Below, one piece after another: positions 14,532 through 19,763 of a stretch of 37,448 bases of DNA (position 1 is the first letter of the stretch; every line of letters starts with the position of its first letter). The notes beneath the pieces are model-generated. The model saw only the letters and a program-made list of their open reading frames with translations. It did not search any database and was not told the DNA's origin. Source of the DNA: Phycisphaerae bacterium (lineage in GTDB: Bacteria; Planctomycetota; Phycisphaerae; UBA1845; Fen-1342); contig JAAYXS010000857.1 in the NCBI GenBank assembly GCA_012515775.1, positions 1 through 37,448 of the forward strand, written 5' to 3'. The position numbers and the translations under genes were made by a program.

Positions 14532-14735
14532 ATGAGCCGAGACATGACCATTCCCGAGGCCGTGTCGCAACTGCGCAAATCTGAGCGGGGCCGTGCTGCC
14601 ATGGCCCCGCTGGCCGCCTGGATCGCGACCGCGGCCGGGCTCGACGGCGACAACACCGCGGCCGCGCTCGAGCTAATGCTCCACGCCGCCGCCGGCCGAT
14701 GCGGTAGCGTCCTGGACGCGCTCCGATCCGGCTGA
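14532..14735 (+). CDS. Very small protein, function unknown
   Basis: 67 aa with a strong ribosome site (AGGAGA at 14521-14526, 5 bases before the ATG). Helical: MTIPEAVSQLRKSERGRAAM and AALELMLHAAAG. It is the last gene of the operon that begins at 12849. Its stop lies one base from the 3' end of the convergent minus-strand gene at 14737, and no terminator is visible between the two, so read-through antisense transcription of that gene is possible. No family recognised. Confidence 0.55.
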   Translation: MSRDMTIPEAVSQLRKSERGRAAMAPLAAWIATAAGLDGDNTAAALELMLHAAAGRCGSVLDALRSG

Positions 14736-14736
14736 C

Positions 14737-15384
14737 CTAACGCCTAGACAAAATCCACTCCCGATCTTCCTCGCTGAGCTTCTCGGCTGCGATCTCAATG
14801 ACCTGCCCGTCCGTGCGCTCGAGCCTCACCTTGCCGAACGCCATGCCGCCGAATCGCGCCTGTATGCGAAACTGGCCGCTGGCGTCCGTCCATTCCCGCA
14901 TTTCCGCGGGAGGCGTCGGAATCGCCTTGGATTCTGGGGCCGGTTCTTCCTTGCCCTCGGCCTTGATGCCGGCCTCGACCAAGGCTTCTCTGCTGCCGAA
15001 TACGACCCGGCCTTCCATTGCCAGGTAGATTGGGAAAAGGGTTTCTTCCCGTTCGACGACGAACGCCTCCCATTTGTGCCGCAACGGCACCCCCAACGCG
15101 TTCTTCGCTTCAACAACGCCTTGCACACGCCACGCCCGCCCCGGCCCCGCCTCTGGGACCTCCGCGGACTGGATTTCCTCCCACGGATAAACGGCCGTGG
15201 AGGGCGCGACCAGAAGCGGCGCAAGCAGCTTCTCGGCCGCCTGCTGCGCGACGAATCTCTCGCCGCCTCCGCGATTGTCGCCGGTCTCGGCCTGCTGAAC
15301 GCTACTTGCCTGGCGAGGCCCTGCCGACTCGCTTCCACACCCCAAGCCACCAGCCACCAGCAACGCCATCCACCACGCTTTCAT
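14737..15384 (-). CDS. Exported protein with C-terminal SHD1-type domain (accessory moron gene)
   Basis: 215 aa from the ATG at 15384 on the minus strand; the longer open frame to 15525 has no signal-peptide logic and is rejected. The N-terminus MKAWWMALLVAGGLGCGS is a signal peptide with a lipobox-like Cys at 16, although Gly at -3 is not canonical. A Ser/Gln/Pro-rich linker follows, then a domain with VYPWEEIQSAEVPEAG and VVFGSREALVEAGI. Residues ~160-215 (REWTDASGQFRIQARFGGMAFGKVRLER ... KLSEEDREWI) match SHD1, a domain abundant in Planctomycetes. It is the only confident minus-strand gene, it lies beside attP, and it is probably expressed in the lysogen. Confidence 0.78.
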   Translation of the reverse strand: MKAWWMALLVAGGLGCGSESAGPRQASSVQQAETGDNRGGGERFVAQQAAEKLLAPLLVAPSTAVYPWEEIQSAEVPEAGPGRAWRVQGVVEAKNALGVPLRHKWEAFVVEREETLFPIYLAMEGRVVFGSREALVEAGIKAEGKEEPAPESKAIPTPPAEMREWTDASGQFRIQARFGGMAFGKVRLERTDGQVIEIAAEKLSEEDREWILSRR

Positions 15385-15436
15385 CGTTCCCGCCTCTCCA
15401 TCTAGGGCTGATCCTCTGGCCCACGTGGCCGGCTCC

Positions 15437-15465
15437 ACCCTACCGCGCCGTCCCCTCGCGGTCAA
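15437..15465 (-). promoter_or_regulatory. Possible promoter for the minus-strand exported protein
   Basis: Read on the minus strand: TTGACC (complement of 15460-15465), 17-bp spacer, TAGGGT (complement of 15437-15442). The -10 is weak. The leader to the ATG at 15384 would be about 45 bases and contains GGAGAGGCGGGAACG before the start. Confidence 0.35.
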
Positions 15466-15518
15466 CCACTCGTCACCCCCTGCACAACCCGCAAAACCCC
15501 TCCCAGCCACCCCTCCAC

Positions 15519-15585
15519 GTCGCACACTAGGTGCCCAGCCTAGTGCGTTGGCCCTGCAAACCGCCCCCCTCTCTGTCGCACACTA
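15519..15585 (+). repeat. Direct repeats GTCGCACACTA beside attP (candidate integrase arm sites)
   Basis: GTCGCACACTA occurs exactly at 15519-15529 and 15575-15585. Shorter relatives are TTGCACACTG at 15621-15630 and, inverted, CTAGTGCG near 15540 and TGTGCGAGAC at 15600-15609. Clustered short repeats within about 110 bp of the attP core are what arm-type integrase or excisionase binding sites look like. Confidence 0.5.
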
Positions 15586-15632
15586 TCCGTGCTGCCTAAA
15601 TGTGCGAGACCGCCCATTCTTTGCACACTGCC

Positions 15633-15684
15633 TTGAGGGCCTAGTGATCGCAAGATCGTGCAGGTTCAAGTCCTGTTTCCCGCA
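15633..15684 (+). other. attP core: 3' half of a tRNA-Leu(GAG) gene
   Basis: The sequence reproduces a class II tRNA from the anticodon loop to the discriminator base: loop TTGAGGG (anticodon GAG) at 15633-15639, anticodon-stem 3' strand CCTAG at 15640-15644, variable arm T-GATC-GCAA-GATC-GT at 15645-15659, T-stem GCAGG/CCTGT with loop TTCAAGT at 15660-15676, acceptor strand TTCCCGC at 15677-15683 and discriminator A84. No CCA is encoded. The 5' half is absent: the base-paired partner of CCTAG should read CTAGG, but CTGCC stands there. This is the usual structure of an attP that restores a host tRNA-Leu gene on integration. Confidence 0.85.
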
Positions 15685-15718
15685 CTCGTAATCCGTTGCG
15701 CGGTAAGGATCTGCGGAA

Positions 15719-16042
15719 ATGCTCCGTGTCGTCTTAGGTTTCATCTTCTGCTTGCTGGGCGCCGCGTTCGCCCTGGTGGCCCTGGCCATGTGGGCCGGGG
15801 GCATCGGCCTTCTAGGGGCCGGTTCCGTGGGCCTGCTTGCCCTTGGGCTGCTGTACGCCGGTCTGAAACGGCTACGGACGTCTGAGCCCAGAAAATACGA
15901 GCTTTACCGCTGGGGTGACCCGCCACCAACAACCAGACAATTCGGCTACGCCATGCACCTTGGAATCCGGCTCCAGAACGGAATGACGAAATGGGACGTT
16001 TCCCGGGCTATCGATGCCATTTTGGAGAATAGCCGAAATTGA
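15719..16042 (+). CDS. Small membrane protein beside attP (possible superinfection or lysogeny factor)
   Basis: 107 aa. Residues ~4-50 form two closely packed hydrophobic segments: VVLGFIFCLLGAAFALVALAMWAGG and IGLLGAGSVGLLALGLLYAGL. The cytoplasmic C-terminal part (residues ~52-107) has TTRQFGYAMHLGIRLQNGMTKWDVSRAIDAIL, a short Q-x3-A-x2-LGI...vS-x-aId pattern seen in several phage and bacterial proteins, likely a small helical protein-protein module. The gene lies between attP and the repressor, so it would be expressed from a prophage. Superinfection exclusion is a reasonable guess only. Start ATG follows GCGGAA. Confidence 0.65.
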   Translation: MLRVVLGFIFCLLGAAFALVALAMWAGGIGLLGAGSVGLLALGLLYAGLKRLRTSEPRKYELYRWGDPPPTTRQFGYAMHLGIRLQNGMTKWDVSRAIDAILENSRN

Positions 16043-16067
16043 CAGGGTTTCCGAAATGCCATAAGAT
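16039..16067 (+). promoter_or_regulatory. Repressor promoter with internal operator (site 1)
   Basis: TTGACA (16039-16044), 17-bp spacer, TAAGAT (16062-16067). Operator-like sequence TTTCCGAAATGCCATAA (16048-16064) fills the spacer and overlaps the -10 box. The predicted transcription start, about 7 bases after the -10, falls at or beside the repressor ATG at 16074, so this transcript would be leaderless; the GGAGG at 16068-16072 would not be on it. Confidence 0.7.
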
Positions 16068-16073
16068 GGAGGC

Positions 16074-16331
16074 ATGGAACTGATGCTGACAAAAGAAGAA
16101 TCTCGCGAAAATCTGGTCGCCAACCTACGCCGTATCCTAGGCGACCGTGGGATGTCCGTCGCGGAACTCGCACGCCGCTCTGGCGTTGCTAAATCGAGCG
16201 TCTACAACGTGCTAGACGGCTATTATGATCCGTCGGCCTACAATCTAAAGTGCATCGCTGACGCCCTCGACGCCGACATGGACAAGCTACTCGAACCGCC
16301 GCCAGTCGCCCTCTCCAAAAATTCCGCGTAG
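16074..16331 (+). CDS. XRE-family repressor, short form
   Basis: 85 aa from ATG 16074 (a second ATG at 16083 is possible). Residues ~12-75 form a Cro/C1 HTH: LVANLRRILGDRGMSVAELARRSGVAKSSVYNVLDGYYDPSAYNLKCIADALDADMDKLL, with recognition helix KSSVYNVLDG. It is followed by a 10-residue tail; there is no peptidase-like autocleavage domain, so RecA-triggered cleavage of the lambda CI kind is not expected. A matching operator lies in its own promoter and again in the promoter at 16339, so it probably controls both its own gene and the genes downstream. This is the best lysogeny-repressor candidate; the HTH gene at 14026 is the alternative. Confidence 0.82.
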   Translation: MELMLTKEESRENLVANLRRILGDRGMSVAELARRSGVAKSSVYNVLDGYYDPSAYNLKCIADALDADMDKLLEPPPVALSKNSA

Positions 16332-16338
16332 CCGCCTC

Positions 16339-16367
16339 TTGACGCGGATTCCGAAATCCCATAAATT
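16339..16367 (+). promoter_or_regulatory. Promoter downstream of the repressor with operator site 2
   Basis: TTGACG (16339-16344), 17-bp spacer, TAAATT (16362-16367). ATTCCGAAATCCCATAA (16348-16364) matches operator site 1 in 15 of 17 bases and occupies the same position relative to the promoter boxes. It fires rightward into integrase, csrA and the replication genes, so it is the candidate early promoter. Confidence 0.7.
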
Positions 16368-16462
16368 AGCCGTTAACGCTCGACGGTCGGGCGTTGGCGG
16401 GTGTCTGGCGGAGCTCCAGTGCTCCCCACGGCCTGTCGGACTCCTTTGGATACGGGCAGCCG

Positions 16463-16498
16463 GCCGGAAGGTGCTAGTTACGTCGAGCACCTTCCGGC
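16463..16498. promoter_or_regulatory. Perfect 13-bp inverted repeat in the leader before the integrase
   Basis: GCCGGAAGGTGCT (16463-16475) and AGCACCTTCCGGC (16486-16498) are exact reverse complements around a 10-base loop. No T tract follows, so it is unlikely to be a simple intrinsic terminator. It may be an RNA element controlling integrase expression, or a protein-binding palindrome. Confidence 0.6.
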
Positions 16499-16622
16499 GG
16501 CGTCCGGTTATCGGGATTGCGACGGATGCGCGGCAAGGATTGCTTAGTAGCAGGCTATTGTTTCTTGGGCCACGGATTTCGGGCCCGGACAATTCACGGC
16601 TCTACGTCGCCATGGCCGCGCA

Positions 16623-17582
16623 ATGAGGGCCGCGCGGGAGTGTCACACGATGCACGCCTCCGATTCCCTAGCCGCACTGCTCGCCGAATACCGCCGAGAC
16701 CGCACGCTGGCAACCAGCTCGTTCCAACAACTCGAAATCGCCGTCAACAAGTTCGCCGCCTGGCACGCTACCACCTGCAACCGCCCGGCGGTTATCTCCG
16801 ACCTGACCCGGGCCAACCTGCACGACTGGATGGATGCCCTGGCAAAGCCGCCCGACGAACTGGCAAACCCCACAATCAACCGCAAGCGCGGCGCCGTCTT
16901 GTCTCTGGCCAACTTCGCGGCCGACGACCTAGGCCTGATACCTGCGATGCGCCGGCCGAAACGCCTGGTCGAGGGAACCGACCCGCCCATAGCCTGGACC
17001 CTCTCAGAGTTCGACCGGCTGCTCTGGTCCGCTGGTTTGGAAACCGCCGAATGGGAAGATGGCGCCAACGCTGGCGACTGCTGGTCGTTCGGTTTTCGCA
17101 TGATTTGGGACTCGGGCGCGCGATTCGAAGAATTGTGGTCGGCCAAAACGGCCCACGTCGATTTCGACCAAGCCACTTGGTTTGTGCAACACGGCCACCG
17201 CAAGGGAAAACGACAGGGGCGTCTCTACGCATTGGCTCCGGACACGCTCGACGCCATCAAAGCCACACTCACCACGCCGCCGCGAGAACGGCTTTGGCCG
17301 TTCCCTTGGAAGAAGCGTCAAGTCTGGATACACTGGGACCGCATCTTGCTCCGGGCAGGACTGCCGAGCGGACGCACGGCCAAATGGCACTGCATCCGGA
17401 AGACGGCCGAGAGCCACGCCGCGGCCCAACGTGGCGCGGCCTGGGCCGCAGAAGCGGTTGGCCACTCCGAAGCCGTCGCCCGGCGCCACTATCTCGCGCC
17501 ATCGATTGTCCCCACGCCGTCGCTCTCCGATTGCTTGCCGCGCCCGCGGCCCAAACCGAACTTGAGCCTGTACGCGGGCTGA
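16623..17582 (+). CDS. int: Tyrosine-family site-specific integrase
   Basis: 319 aa from ATG 16623; ATG 16650 is an alternative that starts closer to the conserved domain. An N-terminal SAM-like core-binding domain covers ~15-105. The catalytic domain shows Arg in SGARFEEL (R167), a Lys-rich beta hairpin HGHRKGKRQGR, the H-x-x-R box HCIRK (H256, R259), His in VGHSEAVARRHY (H281) and the nucleophile Tyr (Y290). It catalyses integration at the tRNA-Leu attB through the attP about 1 kb upstream, with the repressor gene in between. The N-terminus lacks an obvious Arg-rich arm-binding extension. A terminator hairpin follows at 17710. Confidence 0.93.
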   Translation: MRAARECHTMHASDSLAALLAEYRRDRTLATSSFQQLEIAVNKFAAWHATTCNRPAVISDLTRANLHDWMDALAKPPDELANPTINRKRGAVLSLANFAADDLGLIPAMRRPKRLVEGTDPPIAWTLSEFDRLLWSAGLETAEWEDGANAGDCWSFGFRMIWDSGARFEELWSAKTAHVDFDQATWFVQHGHRKGKRQGRLYALAPDTLDAIKATLTTPPRERLWPFPWKKRQVWIHWDRILLRAGLPSGRTAKWHCIRKTAESHAAAQRGAAWAAEAVGHSEAVARRHYLAPSIVPTPSLSDCLPRPRPKPNLSLYAG

Positions 17583-17650
17583 CTGAAGACACCTTAGAAG
17601 GGCCCCTGACCGCGATGCTAGCGCGGGTGGGAGGTTTGCTGAGCCGTAGA

Positions 17651-17686
17651 CCATGGGGAGACGGCCGCCACAGCACAAGCCCATGG
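17651..17686. repeat. 7-bp inverted repeat CCATGGG/CCCATGG
   Basis: CCATGGG (17651-17657) and CCCATGG (17680-17686) are separated by 22 bases in the non-coding stretch after integrase. It could fold as an RNA hairpin together with the larger structures further down. Confidence 0.4.
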
Positions 17687-17709
17687 ACCACGGGGCCCGT
17701 AACGCGAGA

Positions 17710-17754
17710 GGCGGGAGTCGGTAGCCAAGGTGGCCGCCGGCTCCCGCCGTGTTT
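17710..17754 (+). terminator. Strong terminator-like hairpin after integrase
   Basis: GGCGGGAG (17710-17717) pairs perfectly with CTCCCGCC (17741-17748); inner bases continue the stem (TCGGT with GCCGG, including wobble pairs). It is followed by GTGTTTT. A long GC-rich stem with a short U run fits an intrinsic terminator, or it may be a structured leader. Confidence 0.65.
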
Positions 17755-17808
17755 TGCGCTCACCCTGAAAGGGCGTCTGGGGTCATGCCCCGGCGCCCGA
17801 CCTGCGAA

Positions 17809-17850
17809 GAGGGGCCGCGTAGGCGACGGCCGCGCGGCCCCTCGTTTCTT
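17809..17850 (+). terminator. 11-bp hairpin followed by a T-rich run, upstream of csrA
   Basis: GAGGGGCCGCG (17809-17819) and CGCGGCCCCTC (17833-17843) are exact reverse complements with a 13-base loop, followed by GTTTCTT. It lies only 16 bases before the csrA ribosome site, so it could be a leaky terminator or an attenuator controlling csrA. Confidence 0.6.
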
Positions 17851-17865
17851 GCCGGAAAGGAAGCA

Positions 17866-18042
17866 ATGCTCGTATTGACCCGCCGGCCAGGCGAAGAAAT
17901 CCGCCTGGAACTCCCCGGACTGCCGCCTGTAATCGTGCACGTGCTCGAAACACACCACGGCCGCGTTCGCCTCGGCGTCCAGGCCGCCCCCGAAATCCGC
18001 GTCATTCGCGCCGAACTACTGGCCGACACTCACGCAGCCTGA
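17866..18042 (+). CDS. csrA: CsrA-family translational regulator
   Basis: 58 aa from ATG 17866, preceded by AAGGAAGC; the upstream open frame in the same phase is non-coding. The sequence MLVLTRRPGEEIRLELPG begins with the canonical CsrA opening MLVL[ST]R..GE, continues with VIVHVLETHHGRVRLGVQA and EIRVIRAEL, which match the beta-strands 3-4 and the R44-type region of CsrA (RxGIxAP...V.R.E[IL]). The conserved AP of most CsrA proteins is AA-P here. CsrA binds GGA motifs in mRNA leaders and blocks translation or changes stability. In a phage it may reprogram host metabolism or control its own leader, which carries GGA twice. Confidence 0.85.
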   Translation: MLVLTRRPGEEIRLELPGLPPVIVHVLETHHGRVRLGVQAAPEIRVIRAELLADTHAA

Positions 18043-18060
18043 CATGGACCGCTGACAGAC

Positions 18061-19041
18061 ATGGACCGTCAAATTCTGCTACCGTTCGCAGCTTCCGAGA
18101 ACCGCGACGCGGCCTACCGCGCGGAACTCGACCGCGCGGACCTGCCCGCCGCTGCCCGGCGTGTGGCCGGCTGGATGCTCTCCGTAGGCCAGCCCCACCG
18201 CACGGCCGACGGCGAGCGCCTGTACTGCACCGCGGCCAGCTCAACGCGCGACCTGGCCGCCCGGTCGAAAATCCCGCGAGCCACCCTCCAGCGCGGGCTG
18301 GAAGCCCTGGCCGCCGCCGATCCCGTGGTCCTGTGGCGCGCTGGCGACACGCTGTGCCTGGTGGCCAGCCGCCTGGCCGAACTGCCCGACGCGCCGGCCG
18401 TGGTGCCCGTCGCCACAACCGACGACTGGGGCCGCGTCTCGATCCCACGCAGCCGGCCCGCCGCCCCGCCGACGGCCGGTATGGTCGGCACTGGCCCAGC
18501 GGTGGCCCATAGTGGCCCAGTCCGGCCCAGTCTGGCCCAAGGTGGCCCACAGTGGCCCAGTCTGGCCCAGTCTGGCCCACCGGTGGCCCAGCCGGATTTG
18601 TCCTCTATATCCGCACGCGCGCAAGTTGTTGTTGTTGGAGATATAGAATTCAACAACAACCAACCAGACCCGGCCGACGTCTGGGATCTGGCCCGCGCCG
18701 TGTGGGGCCGGATCCACTCCGAGACGCGATACCCGCCTCGCGTCGCGCCGGCCCAGCGCCTGCTGCTATTGCGGCTGGCCACCCTCGCGCTGGCCAGCGA
18801 TCTGGGCGACGCCTGGCTGCATTCCGCTGCCGCCGCCCGCCCGCTCCGAGGCGATCGACACGACCGCACCCGATTCTTCCACGCCGCCGCGGCCTACCAA
18901 GCCTGGGAACTCGCCGCTGGCCAGCCGCCCGAGGAAGCCGACCGCCGCCGCGCCAAGGCCCGCCTGCACCGCGCCCTGGCCGCCGTCGATCTGCCGGCCG
19001 AACTGCTCGCCACACCTCAGCCCCAGAAGGTGCACGCATGA
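18061..19041 (+). CDS. Lambda O-like replication initiator with origin embedded in the gene
   Basis: 326 aa. Residues ~25-110 form a predicted winged-helix DNA-binding domain (AARRVAGWMLSVGQ ... TRDLAARSKIPRATLQRGLEAL, recognition helix IPRATLQRGL), then AVVWRAGD-type wing. The middle (residues ~140-180) is Gly/Pro/Ser/Ala-rich and is the translation of the TGGCCCA iterons, so it is likely a flexible linker. The C-terminal ~120 residues are helical (VWDLARAVWGRIHSETRYPP, LRLATLALASDLGDAWLHSAA). This layout, DNA-binding domain, linker containing ori, helical helicase-loader-contact part, copies lambda O. No DnaB or DnaC homologue follows, so host helicase is presumed. Confidence 0.72.
   Translation: MDRQILLPFAASENRDAAYRAELDRADLPAAARRVAGWMLSVGQPHRTADGERLYCTAASSTRDLAARSKIPRATLQRGLEALAAADPVVLWRAGDTLCLVASRLAELPDAPAVVPVATTDDWGRVSIPRSRPAAPPTAGMVGTGPAVAHSGPVRPSLAQGGPQWPSLAQSGPPVAQPDLSSISARAQVVVVGDIEFNNNQPDPADVWDLARAVWGRIHSETRYPPRVAPAQRLLLLRLATLALASDLGDAWLHSAAAARPLRGDRHDRTRFFHAAAAYQAWELAAGQPPEEADRRRAKARLHRALAAVDLPAELLATPQPQKVHA
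18492..18590 (+). repeat. Replication iterons: ten TGGCCCA repeats at about 10-bp spacing
   Basis: TGGCCCA starts at 18492, 18503, 18513, 18533, 18543, 18553, 18563, 18573 and 18584, with one variant (CGGCCCA) at 18523. The spacing is 10 bp, with 11 bp at either end, about one helical turn, so all sites face the same side of the DNA. Because 10 is not a multiple of 3, the codon phase changes with every copy, showing that the selection is on DNA and not on protein sequence. Together with the following AT-rich stretch this is the probable origin. Confidence 0.75.
18599..18664. other. AT-rich unwinding region of the origin with inverted repeat
   Basis: Directly after the iterons is TTTGTCCTCTATATCC, then GTTGTTGTTG (18628-18637) and its exact reverse complement CAACAACAAC (18651-18660) around GAGATATAGAATT. 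This is the most AT-rich stretch of the replication region and would melt easily, as the DNA-unwinding element of lambda ori does. Confidence 0.7.
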
Positions 19042-19280
19042 CCAGCCAAGCGCAACTCGCCCGCGTCGAATTGCTCCAGCGCCGCCGCGCCTGTCCCGCC
19101 CGTGTGCTCTACGCCCTGCGATTGGCCCGCCGGCTCACCGCGCCGCAACTGGCCCGCGTCTTCCGCGGCCGCTGGCACCCTGCGACCATCCGACAAGCGC
19201 TAGACCGGCTCCGGCTGGCCGGCTGTGTGCGACAGACCAACGACTACTACCACCGCGCCCGCGTGTGGGAGATTTGCTGA
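19038..19280 (+). CDS. Small winged-helix protein
   Basis: 80 aa from ATG 19038, overlapping the initiator's stop by ATGA; the frame is open far upstream but only as a shadow of that gene. Basic: ARVELLQRRRACPARVLYALRLARRLTAPQLARVFRGRWHPATIRQALDRLRLAGCVRQT has helix-turn-helix form, LTAPQLARVF as the first helix and ATIRQALDRLRLAGCV as the recognition helix plus wing, as in PadR/MarR-like small replication or transcription factors. The position after the initiator suggests a replication accessory or local regulator. Confidence 0.6.
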   Translation: MTSQAQLARVELLQRRRACPARVLYALRLARRLTAPQLARVFRGRWHPATIRQALDRLRLAGCVRQTNDYYHRARVWEIC

Positions 19281-19317
19281 TTCCAAGTTCCAACCCCCGA
19301 AAGTGAAGGAGAAACCG

Positions 19318-19692
19318 ATGGCCCTGAAACAACTCCGCCTGGACACCCTAAAAGACCTGGACGACGGCCGCGTATCGGTCGCCGTCGATGCCGCTCTAAA
19401 GCAGGCATCGCTCGACTGCCAGGACCGCCCCGGCAACAAGTCCGCCCGCAAGGTGACCCTCGAACTCGCCTTGACGCCCGTAGTCGGCCAGGACGGCGAT
19501 TGCGAGGACATCGACGTGACGCCAACCATCAAGCGCACGCTGCCGGCCATGGGAGGAAAAGCCTATCGCATGGGCGGCCAGCGAAACGGCATGCTCGTTT
19601 TCTCGGAGTACAACCCGGAAAACCACGCCCAGGCGACGGTGTTTGACATCAACCCCGAGACGGGCGAAGTGGACCGCACGATTGACGATTGA
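19318..19692 (+). CDS. Conserved phage protein next to DUF2303 (possible ssDNA-related factor)
   Basis: 124 aa from ATG 19318, preceded by AAGGAGAAACCG, a strong ribosome site. Recognisable stretches are LDTLKDLDDGRVSVAVDAALKQASLDCQDRPGNKSARKVTLELALTPV and TLPAMGGKAYRMGGQRNGMLVFSEYNPENHAQ. Proteins of this kind occur beside DUF2303 genes in many phages; I recall this pairing but cannot verify it here. The acidic C-terminus ends DRTIDD, reminiscent of the acidic tails of ssDNA-binding proteins. Function not established. Confidence 0.6.
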   Translation: MALKQLRLDTLKDLDDGRVSVAVDAALKQASLDCQDRPGNKSARKVTLELALTPVVGQDGDCEDIDVTPTIKRTLPAMGGKAYRMGGQRNGMLVFSEYNPENHAQATVFDINPETGEVDRTIDD

Positions 19693-19763
19693 CCCAGCAA
19701 CACACGCCGGCCAGCCCGCTGGCGTTTTCCCTTTTTCACCCTTACCCTTTTGGAGATTCTCGT

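Larger units (their letters stand above)
15385..15718. other. Non-coding attP region between the divergent SHD1 gene and the gene at 15719
   Basis: 334 bases without a credible gene. Contents: the possible minus-strand promoter at 15437-15465, the short direct repeats at 15519-15630 and the tRNA-Leu-derived attP core at 15633-15684. A forward open frame at 15425-15691 translates across the tRNA remnant and is considered non-coding. Confidence 0.7.
16332..16622. other. Non-coding leader between repressor and integrase
   Basis: 291 bases. It contains promoter/operator site 2 (16339-16367), a smaller GGAGC/GCTCC hairpin near 16414-16430 and the strong inverted repeat at 16463-16498. The open frame that starts at TTG 16339 is judged spurious because its start codon is the -35 box. 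Confidence 0.65.
17583..17865. other. Structured non-coding region between integrase and csrA
   Basis: 283 bases with three inverted repeats (17651-17686, 17710-17748, 17809-17843) and no credible gene. Several GGA triplets occur, including two in the ribosome region GCCGGAAAGGAAGC before csrA. That number of GGA triplets is about what base composition alone would give, so only the two at the ribosome site are notable. Confidence 0.55.

Noticed and set aside
15633-15684. A complete, functional tRNA-Leu gene
   Set aside because: No acceptor, D-arm or matching anticodon-stem 5' half precedes it; only the 3' half is present, as in an attP.
15425-15691. 88-codon forward open frame across attP
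   Set aside because: Translates through the tRNA-derived core and repeat sites; no ribosome site.
16339-16626. 95-codon open frame starting at TTG 16339
   Set aside because: Its start codon is the -35 box of the early promoter and it spans the perfect inverted repeat.
17583-17865. CsrB-like sponge RNA upstream of csrA
   Set aside because: About five or six GGA triplets in ~280 bases are what base composition predicts; without conserved GGA loops the claim is unsupported.
16517-17878. Long open frame of about 450 codons overlapping the integrase in another frame
   Set aside because: Arg/Pro/Gly-rich translation without motifs; it is a shadow of the GC-rich integrase gene, which shows all recombinase residues.
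18492-18590. CRISPR array
   Set aside because: Units of 7-10 bp with 3-bp spacers inside a coding gene; too short and phased to be CRISPR. Better explained as iterons.
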